A stretch of 64,000 nucleotides of DNA from Medicago truncatula (GCF_003473485.1 NC_053042.1:20170501-20234500); one strand, 5' to 3'; shown: positions 1 through 13,725, numbered from the stretch's first letter. The notes: a model not told the origin generated them from the sequence alone. Translations and numbers: made by a program.

Positions 1-186
1 TTATATACATATTAAATTATACACACAAAAACAAACACAAACACAAACACTTTTGATCTAAAATAAAAACATGAATTCATACATATGTTTTTGCATGCAA
101 GTGAGTTATAATAAGTAAAATCAATTTTAGAAAAGATTGATTGAAAAAGCATAAAAAAATGAAAATGAATTGATAAAAAGAGGTAC

Positions 187-407
187 CTGCCAAGAACCGC
201 AGTGAGGGTTCGGATGTGATAAGACTCAGGCTCCTCTTCCAGTGGCTTCTCGGTGTAGATGATGTGAACAGCAGGAGCGGAAGAAGATGAAGAATCGGAA
301 TCGATGGGTTTGGGTGTTGAATCAGACATGGCGATGGCGATGATAATCAAAGGAAGAAGTGCGAAGATGACAAAGAACGAGAATGGTCTCAACGACGAAA
401 TGTTCAT
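187..407 (-). CDS. Subtilase propeptide-like inhibitor (I9 family), first exon only
   Basis: The ATG at 407 opens a short reading frame with a hydrophobic N-terminus (residues about 9-27, signal peptide or anchor), a Ser-rich linker, and the start of an inhibitor-I9 fold (VHIIYTEKP, then YHIRTLTAVLG). I recall this pattern from plant stand-alone subtilase propeptide proteins such as Arabidopsis SPI-1, which inhibit subtilisin-like proteases. The exon ends at 187 in ..GGCAG followed by GTACCT. The phase-2 junction would complete the Ser that follows AVLG in relatives. The remaining exons lie beyond the left edge, so the gene is partial. Translation past 187 is intron. Family assignment is recalled, not searched. 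Confidence 0.72.
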
Positions 408-1841
408 GTCTGATTTTGTCTTCGTTTTTTCCTCTTTTATTTATTTACTTATTTGTTAAGAAACAATAATTAATTAATTAAATAAATTTCAAACTCTCAC
501 AACACAAGGCATATACTTTTTCGTAACTTACTTAACTTTGTTGCTTTGTTTTCTTTTGTTTTGGTGTCATATGTCGGTGCTTCTTCGTTATGTATACGAC
601 TGGCTGGATGTACACGGGTCAAGTTTGATCAAAACTATGTAACCTGAATCCCAATTTAGGTTTGGTAAGAGAATCATGAATTTTAACATTTACTTAGGGT
701 TAGGTTAAACTCTATTTATAGGTTGTATTTGCTTGAGTCTGGTGCAAGAATCACAGATTTCATGCATATCAGTGTAAGTGGGTTGATTTGGGTTGGGTTT
801 GGTCAAACCCAAGATCCGAACCATATAGGGTACTCCGGTTTGGGTTAGGTAAAATATCCACCCGTTAAATTAATGAGTGGGTTTGGGCAAACCCACTAAT
901 TTCCGGTTTGGTTTGGGTTGGGCAGCGGGTTACCCAAATTTTTTTTGTTAATATGAAATGACTAAATGATGAGTCCTTGTATTTTTTCATAAAAAAATTT
1001 CAACTTTTTATTTTCTTAAAATAATTATGTAACATATTTTCACTATATTTTAGCATCATAAAATAATAAATTTTAATATTAAATAAAAAATTTGATCATC
1101 AAATACTTGAAATAAATTAAAGTTGGATGACGTAAAATTGCTTTAGCATCAAAGTAACTATAAATTGCAACATCATAATTTGTAACTCTAATTTTTTTTA
1201 TTTATTTTCAATATAGAGGATGTGTTGTGTCAATTTTAGAAATTAAACTAAATTTATGATCAAAACATTTGTTATTCTTCTTCCTCCCTATGAAAATGAA
1301 ATTAAAATTTGGAAATTATTGGGTAAGTTGGTTTATTGGGTATGAGTTCGGTTTTACCCAAAACTCATTAGTTTTTATGGGTTTTTCATTTTTTAAAACC
1401 ATATCCACCCAATCACCCAACCCAACCCACTTTTTTGGGTTTTTTTTTGGGTGGGTTTGACAATGGTTGATGATTGATTATTTGAGAATAACTTTTAATC
1501 AACATATGTGCTACGACATTGATTTTGTTTTAGTTGGATGTGTGTTTCTTGATTGCGTATATGGTTGTACATGAGCCGTTATAATCTAAATCGTGTAAGA
1601 AACCTCACTCTAAGTTTGGTAGGATCGTCATCAACTTTAATATTGGATTAGATCAAACGTGTCAAACCGTCATTTTCAGGTTGGATTAGTTTGGGTTACA
1701 CTTACCCAAATTCTTTTTTCATAAAAGAAAAATTGATTCTAAATAAATACCGAACATTTTTTTTCCTTAAAACATGGTGCAATGTGTACATTATTTTTTT
1801 TAAGGATATTTACATTATTTTCTAGCATACAATAAATGAAT

Positions 1842-1888
<47 letters not shown>

Positions 1889-2617
1889 TATGCGGTTATA
1901 ATTCAGTTAATACAATAAAATATTACATTTAAAAAATAAGATATAAGATAGCATTTTAAGGTTTGATATTGATTGGACTTCTCTCGATAGTTGTTTTTCT
2001 CCAACAATCGTAACTACTTCATTGGAGCTTTTTCGGTTTCCGACGCAATTCTGGATTTTCACGTGTACTTCGTCAATTATGATTGTTCTATAGTGATTTT
2101 GACAACTTTCCATTGTTCTTTGTTCCTGGATTCAATGATTTGTCCTTCGAATTTTCTGGCTCCACCGGCCATTGTGGCGGCTCTCTCAATCAGCCAAAAA
2201 ATTCTTTACTCAAGTCGTTTCACATACTTGTGACATTCAATTGAGCCAGTTTCCTCCACACACATTCAAAGGTGGCATGAGCATCAAAACCTCCCAAGGT
2301 GAATACGAATAGGGATCGGAGAATGCAAACGAACGGTCGATTGACACTTCAAAAAGGTGATCCACCTCTCGCGACTCGCAATCTCCACAAGAAGCTGTCG
2401 AATTTATTGGAAGAAATCAAGAATTGGAAGATTAGTTCCCTAGGTAAGGATTTTTTTGAGTTCAAATTTATTTTCGTCAAAGATATGTGTAGAGTTTGGT
2501 CGCTTGGTTTCGTCAATCTCAAACCTAATTTATTGCAATTTTCAAGTTGGTCTAGGAATTTTAAAGCAAACACACACATGTGTGGGTCAGACTAATTGGT
2601 TTGCCCCAAGATTAGTG
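408..2617. other. Upstream intergenic DNA, A/T-rich with GGTTTGGGT-type repeats
   Basis: No convincing gene. From about 770 to 1460, runs of GGTTTGGGT and their complement ACCCAAACC lie in opposite orientations, which looks like a decayed fold-back element. A weaker copy follows near 1640-1710. An open frame at 2299-2595 has a possible donor (CTAG/GTAAGG near 2443-2450) but matches no family I know. Its continuation would be interrupted by the LINE insertion that follows. Confidence 0.5.
1844..1885. repeat. (AT)n microsatellite
   Basis: An uninterrupted AT dinucleotide run of about 21 units. It is a likely length-polymorphic marker. Confidence 0.95.
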
Positions 2618-2629
2618 GATGTCGAGATT

Positions 2630-4278
2630 TTTTTTTGAAACAACATATTCTCATTAATGACCTTGCACAAGAAGTACATAGGTTAAGAGTGATACAAAAG
2701 GAAGGTCTGGCATAACATCACCACACAACCGTGGGATGCAGATGCACAGCCAGAACCCAAAAACAAAGCTGAAGGGCGACAGCAAGCCAGCAGCAAAAAC
2801 AACCAAAACCAAACTATCCACAAAAGACGGACATGTAAGGCACCAAAATTGTCACACCATCGGCCAAAAACTCCTAGAGCTTCCTAGAAAGGCACTCATG
2901 TTGGTTCCAACACCACTCATAAAAAAAGCAAGAGGCAATCCGCAACCTAGACAGCGCCCAAAACCAAGCCACCGCTTTAATCTCGTCCACCACGTCATCG
3001 AAGTTCTTGGCTTGTAAGTTAAAGATCCTTGCATTTCTTTCCTTCCAAATCAACCAAATCGTTGCGTGCCAAACCAACCAAAATGCCTTCCGCATTCGTC
3101 TAGGATTCGCATTATCACTCCAACACGCATAATGAGTGAACAAGTCGTGAGGAGTGATGAAATTTATTCCCAACCAATCAAACACCTTGCGCCAAATTAA
3201 CGACACAGATTCACAATGCAAGAAAAGATGAGAAGTTGTTTCAATCTCACTACCACGCAAAACACACACTGTGTTGTCCTCATGAGCCAAAACGTGACGG
3301 TGTGCAAGATTAGACCTCGTAGGAATACGATCCAAAATGGCCATCCAAGAGAATGCCACCACCTTAGACGGCGCCGGACTCTTCCAAAGACTAGAGAACA
3401 CCCATTGTCGAAAATCATTCACATCACCCTCCAAAAGGACGATATCCTCAAGAACTTTGTAGGAAGAGCGCACTGAGAACAAACCTCCCTCTTCCGGTGT
3501 CCAAAGCCATCTATCCTCCCCGTCCCCCAACAACGTCCCTTCAATGAGATTCAATAAATTAGCGATTAAATCATTAATTCCTCTATATAAGCCTCCTTTT
3601 GCGAAGAAATAGAGAATAGCCGGGGAAAAGCATATTCTAAGGCTTGGTCCCCTATCCACTTATCCCTCCAAAACCTTGTACCTCTCCCATTTGAAATCTT
3701 TCTCACCACCCTACTGAAAACCAATCCACTCCCACTCCTCCTTCCAACTTCATCAACTCCCTCCACCACTCGGAAGCAAACCGAGGCCACCTTGCCCCTC
3801 CCTCCGGTGAGAAACCGGAAATGCGATCTCCATATTTCTCTTTCAACACCACTTTCCAAAGGGGGGCCTCCTCTTGGAGTAACCGCCATTTTCATTCAGT
3901 CAAAAGACTAATATTCACCAACCTCACATCCCTCACTCCTAAACCAACCTTACTTTTCGGATGACAAATCTTCCTCCATTTTACCCAACAAATTTTCCTC
4001 CCCCCATTGGTTCCACCCCAAAGAAATTCTCTTTGAATCCGTGTGACCAATTTCACCACCTTGGCCGGCATTTTCAAGTAAGACAAGAAGAAAATAGGAA
4101 TCGCATTCAAAACGGAATTAAGCAAGACAATTCTACCACCAAGGCTCACATATTTACTCCCCCAAGAATTAAGCCTATTTCTCAACTTATCCAACATAGG
4201 TTCCCATGTATAAACCTTTCTAGAATCGGCACCCACCGGCAAGCCCAAATAATTGAATGGAAGACAACCTTAGCCATT
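2630..4278 (-). mobile_element. 5'-truncated, broken LINE (non-LTR retrotransposon)
   Basis: Minus-strand frames give the C-terminal part of a plant LINE ORF2. At 4248-3892 is the region after the RT fingers (LGGRIVLLNSVLNAIPIFFLSYLKMP in shortened form, then FLWGG and WVKW). The zf-RVT domain follows in two further frames (3895-3566 and 3659-2874), with WLWTPEEGG, a Cys/His region ending in HLFLHC, and the terminal WLIWKERNARIF. An in-frame stop near 3892 and at least two frame changes show it is dead. The 3' end on the minus strand has a short poly(A), seen as poly-T at 2630-2636. Both sides carry the 12-bp target-site duplication GATGTCGAGATT (2618-2629 and 4279-4290). The 5' end is truncated within ORF2, so the RT catalytic core is absent. 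Confidence 0.93.
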
Positions 4279-4290
4279 GATGTCGAGATT

Positions 4291-5386
4291 GTTGTTTGAG
4301 ATGGCTTCAGGCGGGGGAACAAATCAGCATTTGATCCAAAATCCTATTTTGGACAATAGAGACAAAAGGGTTGGGATTTCTAAAGGAAATCGTATTCCAG
4401 AGGTCCTCCAGAACTTGCAAGCTGCTCTTGAAAATCTTGCCAGCACTTCTTCACATAATTTATTTAACACTGAATCATTTATTTGACTGCTCATTGTTAG
4501 AAAGTAATTTTATTTTATTTTTTTTGTGGTGAGAAAGTGCAATACTTCAATGTAACAAGATATGCACAAACTCTTAATTTTAATATGTAAAAAGTAGAGA
4601 AAGCAGTAGCCAAATTGAAGGTACTTCCAATTGAAGGTACCCAACATCATGTCTTATACAAGGCCAGAAGTGTACTTCCAATTGAAGGTATTTAAAAAAA
4701 ATAATAATTACATGCAGAGTTTTTACAAGAGGTGAAAGCAGTAGCCAAATATTTTGATGGTACATGGCTACATGCGCGATTGAGAAAGTATAGGAGGTAA
4801 AAACACCATTAGAATAAGGATCGCCTACGTGATTTGGGGCATTCCCCGACCAAGTTTTAGAACCAAAGCTGTTTGCAAGACCTACAAGATTGTAAACTTC
4901 AGAGTACAAAGGCCTCCTAGTCCAAATATTGAATAAAAGATACATTCTCAAACTGATTCACTAGAAATCTTTAATCCTGGTCAACAGAGTCAATTACAGC
5001 TTTAGGGAGGATTGGCAATTTAGTATAAATGTGAGCATGCAAAAACTGATAAGAGAAGAACAACACACTAACACAGTATTTATACTAGCCAACTGTCATG
5101 ACTTGTATAGAACATTTATAACTGTCAGTGTTGTGATACTAAAATGGGCTTAAAGGATTGGTCCGAACCCAAAAATACAACGCAACAACAACAATAGCTA
5201 CACCAGTAACGCAGCACACACAGTAAGGCTGTAATCCTAAATCCTATTATATCAATACAAGATAATCAGAAACAGGTGGCAAACAAATTACTTAGAACAG
5301 ATATAAACAAGAAAAGAAAGACAGGATAAACTTTCTATCATGATATCCACAAGCTGTACATGGGTTGCAGTTGGATGCATTTATTA
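4291..5386. other. Intergenic DNA including the probable EDRF1 3' UTR
   Basis: An open frame runs to 4486 (from ATGGCTTCAGGC near 4301), just beyond the LINE's right target duplication, but resembles nothing I know. Short direct repeats occur at 4600-4760 (GCAGTAGCCAAAT twice, CAATTGAAGGTA twice). The last few hundred bases before 5386 are probably the 3' UTR of the EDRF1-like gene. No other gene is supported. Confidence 0.5.
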
Positions 5387-8300
5387 TCATGTTGTCCACA
5401 AGGTGTGCATGGTATGCAGTTGGACCATGTCAGTACCCTTCAGGGACATCTTGTACAATTCCTTGATCTTTTGACTATCACCAAATTTGCTCGACGTTGA
5501 AGATGGTTGGCAGAGAGATTTATTTGCACTCGACGAAAGCACGGTGGCCAACATTTTCTTCAACAGCCCCTGCAACTGTCTCCAATATTTTGCATGAAGT
5601 TCAGGATAGCTAGTACTGAAAGTGTCCGCATTTCTATCTGAAACATGGCGTCCTTCAAGCATATGAGCCAAAGCTGACTCCAGCATCTGAAACAAAATTT
5701 AGGAAGTAATCAACAAATACAGAAATATACACTGAAAGTCTGGAACCGATTGATGGACGCCATGATCTATCAAATACCAAAATTTCCAATAAAACTATTT
5801 AAAGGTTTTTAAATAATAGTTTAGAACCACATACAATTTTTTTGGGTTTAGGGCAATTAATTGATTCCAAAAAATGTAAGTCAGCAAATTAAAAGAAATT
5901 TCATCATTTTATTCTCATCTTCACTCCTTTGACACACTCCTTCGATTCCAAATAATATATCAAAGGAGATAATTGAAGTCCAGCTCTTCAAAAAAAAAAA
6001 TAAGCAGTTCATATCTAACTGAACAATTCAACCCCACTCCTTTGACACATACTAACCAGATTTCAATTAGGATAAAACATAAGCTGGAAATAAAGAAGCA
6101 AATTTGAAGAATTCTATCATCTTTACGTTGCTAGGGATTGGACAAGTTAAGTTTGCAATGGCGTTGAAAACAGATCAAGTTACCATGTCTACTATGCTAC
6201 TATTCATGGTTTAAAAACTACCAGTTACATCATCTAAAAAAAATAAACAAAAAAATAATGAACCGCTAATCCAAATCAAATTACTATGTGAAAGAAGTGC
6301 AAGAAAATACCACGTTGGAGTGTAAATGGCTTGAAACGCTAAATGAAAGAGCTGATCTCTCCATCAGAATGGTTAAATACATGTTAGAATGTGTTTTGGG
6401 GCCATAGAAGTCCATGGCTTTTTGCCAGTTCCTCTCTGCAAGAGATGCATACTGCTTGATTCGTTGCACCATGCTGTTTTCACCTTTTGCCAATGCATTC
6501 CTCTTACTGCTGGAATTCATAAATTTCAAACAGCAGTCTCTCTGATAACAAGCCAACTGGAAGTAAGCATATGCAGCCTCCTGTTTGCGTAGCTCCCCCA
6601 GGGACTCGTACACAGATAATGCTTCCCTGATGGCCTCATTAGCTGAAATTTCATGCTTTCTTAGATCTTTTTTAGCTTTTCTGCCATGGGAATTGGTATG
6701 AGTTAAATGAGTCTTTTCCGATGATACATTTTCATAAACTTCAGCTGTAGTATTTTCTCTTGCCAAAAGCATGCCGAGTCGCAGATAAGTATGAGCAAAC
6801 TGTGTATGCACCTCGTTCCTTAAGCCATTTGTGCCAGTATCAGCATCGTCTTTAATGGCATTTAGTTCTAACCTAGCTGCCCCGTAATATCTAAGGGATT
6901 CTTTATATTCCAGTTTTGCAGTTTCCAATGCATGATTGTACGCAATTTGGAAGATATTGTGTTGTTTAAGATTATCCATTTTAGATATCATCTCCTCAGC
7001 AAGTGCCCGTTTGCCATGTCCCAAATTACAGTTTATCAATATTATGTTGGTGTGATCTGAAACTTCTCTGAATGCATCTATAGCATCACTAAATGCCAGT
7101 TCAGCTTTATGCAGTTCTTTATTTTCAATTCTGATTCGCCCCAATTCATTGCAAACCCACCCTTTCTTTTTAATCACAGATTGTAACTCCGACAAACCAG
7201 ATGGAAGTTTAAACAATGCTTTTCTAGCTTCTTCATAGCATTTCAAAGAAGCTAATAGATTGTGCTCTGCATCTCCAACTAGAGGTTCAGCTAGGTACTC
7301 AAATATCCCACCGATTTTCGCTTTACCCGTTTCCCTAGAATTAAGCTCAGTTTGAGAGACAACACTAGAACATGATTTGTCCATCTCTGAAGATCCCTCG
7401 ACATTTCTAGACTTCATAGCAGCTGAGGATTCAACTCCAGTCCTATTATTTTCAAGAGTTTCTGTCAGGTCTCCACCATAATTACTGTGCTCAAAATCTT
7501 CAGTGTCAGAATCTTTTCTACTCTCCTTGTTTTGAACGAACTCGTCTCCCGAGTCTCTTGCAGGCAAGTGATTGGCAGTTTTAGAAGACAGTCGTTTACT
7601 ATGCTTTCTACCATAAGTCATGGTCACCTCTACACTACTACTACTTGCACTGTTCCCACTACTAGCTCTGTCACTCTGGCAACTGCAATTTACCAAGGAA
7701 CATGAACTGCAGTTCTGATTCAACTGCACCAGCTTCTTCTTCAATCTTTTTACTTCCTTCACAACCTCAGATGACATTCTCAGTTCTCTGGTAGCAGGTT
7801 TTGTTAAATCTTCCGTTGAGATTTCTTTACCCTTTATCCTGTGGAACTCAATTTTAACATCTCCAACTAATGCCCATGCTTTGGCCCAGAAAAGGTAAGT
7901 AGAAGACTTCCTTTCAATGTATGTCTCATCTTCTTTATCATCCAGCCATGTCACATTTTCATTCATATTGATGTGTTTTCTCTGTAAAGATGAGTAACTA
8001 GCCATTGAAGAAATAAACTTTGTGTCTTCAAGATGTGAAGGCATTGATCCATAAACAGAACATGACAACTGTATAACCTTTAAGGCTTGATAAAGTTGGC
8101 CATCCTCTTTATATGCTTCTGCTAGTGCCAAATAAGATTCTCCAAGCAAAAGAACAAGTTTCCACAACTTATGATCCAACTTGGACGTTGGAAGCCATTC
8201 TCGAATGTCGCAAACTTCAATACAATCGGAATCTCCACAAGCACATACTGAAACATTAAAAGGTGACGATGGACTATCATGATTATTATTGAGTTGATCC

Positions 8301-11300
8301 ATCATCTCTGGTTCAGAGCTCTGAATCTGCCTCATCCATCTCAAAGACTTGATGGCTTGGGAAACATGATGTACAGCAGCTAACTTGGATGAGATTGGAT
8401 CAGCAACAGTCTGAACCACAGGTGGGGAAACTGGACATACTTCGCGTACTGAAGACCTAACATCAGAAGACAAACATGGTTCAACTCCTCGTTGGTTGCT
8501 CAATTCTGTGTTGCCGACTGGTATTAACTCCCCAGAAACAGGATTGTGAGCTTCAGAAACCATCTTCGCAGGACCTCCTGATTCCAAGTGTTCAGTTATT
8601 TTCACATGTTCACCGGATTTGCCATCAGCATGCACATCAAACATTTCATGGGCAACAAGTTCAGAATTACTGTTTTCACCATCCAAAGACGATTCCTTGG
8701 CTTCAGTAACAGATAGTTCACATTCTACAGCTAGAGACTCGGGAGTTAATTTCAACTCATCGTCATAATTTAAAATCAGCCTCGCAAATTGTTCATGAGC
8801 AATTGCACGTACCGCCTGTTTACCAAAATATTTATCAGAAATGCAGTCATCTCAATAGAGAATAATTGGAAGTACCACATAAACAGAGCCAGGTAAGACA
8901 TCAATCATGTTATTCCTAAAACATACCAGATGGTCAGAGTCATCTAGGAACTCCAAACACTGTCTAAAGAACCTCACACACCTAGCCCTATTTTTAGCAG
9001 CCTGTAGCAAAAGAAATAATAATTAGTCGTTGGCTGTTATAAACCACTCAAAGCTGAATCAACCCAAAAATAGGTCCAATTCTTCCTCACCATTGAGAGT
9101 GAAAGCCTGTGAGCAATTCGATAGAGAAGAATTCCCAGGGAATATACTGCATCACTTCTACCACCACTGATTAACGACGGCATGGAACTTGAAGCATCAT
9201 CACTACTGTTGGATGAGTGGTTTTTCGGAATAACAGAAAGATCAAAAAGTTGTATATCATCTTCACCAGCACCTTTATAAAGCTGAAAAATTCAAAGCCA
9301 TGCTTCGTAGCGTTACTAAGGGCAACAAATTTGTTAAAAACCATAACAAACCTAAAAGCATCAAATGTTTTAAATGTATTATTAATAAAAAATAGTACCC
9401 AATAAGCTCCCGGATCCTGCTTGCAATTATCCTGAAGAAACCTCAAAACAGACAGACCATTTTGTTGGACAACATACGGATGAAACGCAGGGGTTCCATC
9501 CTCTGATATCCCTTTAAGGAGAAAAATGTCATCAGTTTTTAAAAGCTCATATCCCTGAACAACACCATTGTGATGATAACATATGGCCAACTCCGGTACA
9601 CTTGCCATAACATTGTCAAGCCAAGCATCAAGCCAAGTTAAAGGTGTGACCTATCAAAATAAGGAAAACAAATATTGGCAATTTGCCAGATATAAAACAA
9701 GGTGATGATTTTAGAGGAATGAACCTTACCTGTCGTGTGACATCCCATAAATGTAAGCTCACAGCAACATACTTCTCATTACTGAATAAAAGTAGGTCAC
9801 TTCCCAGGAGCATTCGGAAATTATGAAACTGCCAGAATAAAACCCTCAGAAAGCTATCGTTACCAACGTTTCTCTGTTTTTCAGACTCTTTCATTGATGA
9901 TCTGGGTTTTTCACCGACTTGTGACACCTTATTAACTGGATGACTCTTATTTCTCCTACTCTTCTTGCTTCCCCAAAATAAGCTGTCTTGTCCGACCTGT
10001 GAGTAGTCAGAATGGCAATTGTATCCTTCAGATTGTACAACATCATCATTCTGTACCACAATATGGGGTGTGTTTCCAGGAAAAACGGAAGAATTTGATT
10101 GATCTTCTGATGGAACATGATGAGTTGGTGGACAATCACAAGCTTCCATTCTTACTGAATGCATAGCAAAATTCAAAAATAAAGATTGATCTGCACATTT
10201 TGATTGATTATTATGTCTCCTAATCAACTTTTCACCCTCTTCAATATCTGGCCTGCAGTTCACAAATGCATGATTATGAACATTAAAGTTCACAAAAAAC
10301 ATAAAAGAAATGAAGATAGTCGAATAGTGCACTGCAAAAATTATGGAGTATTCAATCTAACAAATGTGCATAACCAAACACAATAACCTTAAATAAAAAA
10401 TAAAAAAGTTGAAGAGGTAATTAATTTCTAAATGACTGATCAGCTCTGCAGTGTCATACATTACATTCTAGATTGCAGGATCAAATATGATGCATTAAAA
10501 CCAGAATATGATTCTATTGAGTTGTCTATAAATTTTCTTTCTTGTTGAAACATATACGCCTATTTTCTGCAACTATGAGTAATTTCTTCTAAATCAGAAA
10601 GTGGTACAAAATTTCCCAATGCTTTTAAAAAAAAATAAAAATAGATTGTTCAAGTTTCTGAAGTGAAAAACTTATCAGGTAGCAGAAGGGTAATTGCAAA
10701 CAGCAAATATAAGCAAAAACATTAAATAGTGGAAGTGAGAAACGGCAACAGAAAAAGAAATACCCAGTATTCAAAACAAGAGTATCACCGATGCGATGAA
10801 CAGCAATTGATAGTCGAGCCTTGGAATATGGCATTTTAAATATCTGCTTCAAAATGTCTGCTGGAGCAATTATGTCAATCTCATCGCCATAGTCGACAAA
10901 ACCAGACACTGCAAGGGCCTCACATTTTCTAGCGAAATTTGATGCAACAGCAGTGCTTTCCCATGGGAAATCTGTCACCGAAACGATGTCAAAACAACAG
11001 AAAAATCAGTGATTACGAAAAGTATAAAACTCTGGTATGGAGAACTGGATGCCACTAGATATCTTTCAGTATTTCACCACTCCTCTTCTTTCGATATCAA
11101 CCAATGATGATGAAATTACAGATAATAGATTATACAGTTCATGTACATAGATGCCAACCAATAAATACTAACCTAGAACTACAAGAAATAAATCAACTTA
11201 ATAACAGAAACGAAACCAAAAAAGTCTGTGCAGATAAATATGTACTTCGAAAGGTTCTAATCATAGTTATGTACTTGTGATTAGAACTTCTAATCACAAG

Positions 11301-12209
11301 TACACAACACCCCCCTCAAGTTGATGAGTGAGTATCAATCAATCCCATGTTGGCAATAAGATCTTGAAAACATTTGTCAGTTGTTACCTAGCTAAACACT
11401 ATACATCTACCCACTGACTCCTAAAGGAACATGTTATGTGGTTATAAGGCATTTTTCGTTTTCGATATCGAAGTAAACGTTTCCTTCCTCGCAAAGAATT
11501 CCATCTAGGTATGTATATATATGATTTGCAATCAGTAATCCACTGTTAATCCAACATGTAATCAAACCGATATTTTAAAGTATCTATACAAGCATGGAAA
11601 CAAGGAAACGGAAACTTGAAGAATGAAAAGATTTATACCCATTCTGACACGAATATAATCTAAAAATATACAATTGAGAAGTGTTTTTAGACTTGTGTTC
11701 TAGTAATCATTCAATTGGGTTCAAGTGGTTAATGAGTTCACCAATGACGAATGAGTTTGATCATATAAAACAATTCTTAGTCGAACTTTACTTATTGATT
11801 ACCATTAGCACCAAAAAGAACTTGTGATCCAGCTCATAGGGTTACATATTCCTAAAAGTTCGTTCCTTCCAAAATACAAGAAACTGAAAGAAAGAGACAA
11901 GATTGAAGAAGAAGAATTACCTCCTCCTCCTCCGGCGGAGGTGTTAGAGTGAACAGCAGAACCAACAGGAAGAAGCGGTGGCGTATTGAGGTCAGTTTGA
12001 GTCGGCAGCATCCGGTAGCGGTAACGCGGAGCATTCACTGTTTGTGGAGTTGGGAGAAGAGCGGAATGAAAAGAGTTATCGGTGGGAACGGGGATTGAGC
12101 CGCATAGGAAACCAACGGGTTTCGGAGTCGCGATTTCTAACGTTCCCACGCAAAGAAGCTCGCCGCCGGAATTTTCAGAGTTCGACGACGATGAAGATGA
12201 CTTCGCCAT
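5387..12209 (-). CDS. EDRF1: EDRF1-like protein (erythroid differentiation-related factor 1 homologue)
   Basis: Eight exons on the minus strand: 12209-11921, 10971-10764, 10252-9730, 9650-9399, 9282-9091, 9001-8927, 8815-6311 and 5686-5387. They have GT/AG borders, consistent phases and sum to 4344 nt (1447 residues plus TGA). The N-terminus has the conserved LCVGTLEIATPKPVGFLCG, then DFPWESTAVASNFARKCEAL and the YSKARLSIAVHRIGDTLVLN block. These, with VSLHLWDVTRQVTPLTWLD in exons 3-4, I recognise from EDRF1-family proteins of plants and animals. The 2.5-kb exon 7 carries a Cys cluster (VCACGDSDCIEVC, about residue 700) and several TPR-like helical pairs, with acidic and Ser-rich linkers between. 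In animals EDRF1 is linked to globin gene regulation. The plant role is unknown, so function is not inferred. Confidence 0.9.
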
Positions 12210-13725
12210 CGGAACTTACAGCAAACCACAACACAACCAAAAAATGGGAGATATAATGTTCTAAAAAAAAAAGCTAAACCTTCCCTGAAACTATTCTAAA
12301 CACGGGTCAGGATTTGCTGTTGTAGCAAATTCACACAGTTTGCCGCAGTAGCAAATCTCAGCCATCAATCCATGATCTGACGGTTCCAATTCACAGCACA
12401 GATTTCAACAATTTTACACAATATCAGATCTTAACCGTTCACTTCAGATCAGACGGTGTAGAACAGCTACAGCGTGTAACTGCGTGTAAATATTACAGCA
12501 GGAAATCCTCACCCCCTTACTCATGACTCGTGATCTTTCTTGACTTTTCTAGAAACCAAATATGTAATTATGTTTTTTTTTTTTACAAAAACAAAATGAT
12601 ATTCGTTCATTCAAATCAATAGATTACATTAGATAGAAATATCGCTAAAAACGTAAAAGGTGAATCTGCGAACAAACTCGTAGCATCCAAGTTAATAGCA
12701 TAAAACGGCAAAATGCCTACAAATAATATGATAAAACCAAATTACCAAATATGTAATTGTTAGATTCGAGAAAGTCACAACCCGAAATAAAACAAATTTA
12801 GACACACTCGCATAAAATGAAAAAATTAAAAAGAAAATAAATTAGTCACTTTAATTAATATCATTTAATTTTGTTGTCGTTTTGAGTTTTTCTATGTTTG
12901 TGAGTGTGTCCATGTCATTTTGATTTGCGGTTGTGCTCATCTAAGACTTTCTCGTTAGATTCATTCCATATTTACTATTTTTTTTTTTATAGATAGACGA
13001 GATGGCAAAGTCATCGTAAACTAACACATACAAAGTGGACGTACAGGGATTTGAACCCCAATCATGACCTTCAACCTAACAATTTCAGCATTTTTGCCAT
13101 TTGAGTTAAGACTTATGGGACCATTCCATACTTAATATATTTGGTCTATATATGGACTTATGGGACCATTAAATGTTGAATGAACTTAAAAAACACTTTT
13201 ATTTATAAATGTGATCTGATGTAGTATTTTGATTCATTACAAAAACTCTTGTTAACGAGAACTCTCTTGATGTAAAATGTGAATTTACATGTGATACCAA
13301 TTTTCCTTCTTTTTTACTTTTCCATTCATAATGTGCATTCTTATTAATAATTTTTTCTTCAATAAATCTACCTCATTTATTGGTGATTACCCGTGACTTC
13401 TAAAGTGAAAGTCCATCACCGATGACTATATAAAATATCGTTAGATCAAATCAACGTTCTAGATTTGTGGAAAATAAAAATGAGAGCATATAGACATTTT
13501 TTTTTTAAACAAGAGAGCATATATACATGTTCACAAACAATATCACCCCTGTTTCTTCCCAACCATGTAACAGTTCTCTCAAATGGTGATATCTTGATAG
13601 TTCCATATTTTAATGGTTTAGTTATTCAAATTCAAATTTAAAGTTAAATCAATCATACTATGGCACTAATAGGCATGAAAGGGAATAATACATATCACAT
13701 AAGGAGTTGAATTTTTTATACTTCG
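12210..13725. other. EDRF1 upstream region and A/T-rich spacer
   Basis: This holds the promoter side of the EDRF1-like gene. A G-poor, pyrimidine/adenine-rich stretch follows to about 12500, then generic A/T-rich spacer. No coding frame is supported. A tRNA-like SINE-type segment lies near 13005-13120. Confidence 0.5.
13005..13120 (-). mobile_element. tRNA-like (SINE-type) fragment
   Basis: On the minus strand an A-box-like stretch (AGTCTTAACTCAAATGGCAA, 13113-13094) is followed by a B-box-like GGGGTTCAAATCCC (13060-13047). The spacing is longer than in a standard tRNA and no cloverleaf closes, so this is a tRNA-derived repeat rather than a tRNA gene. Confidence 0.45.

Noticed and set aside
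4580..4951. 123-residue open frame on the minus strand downstream of EDRF1
   Set aside because: No family resemblance, contains local direct repeats, lies in probable 3' UTR/intergenic DNA.
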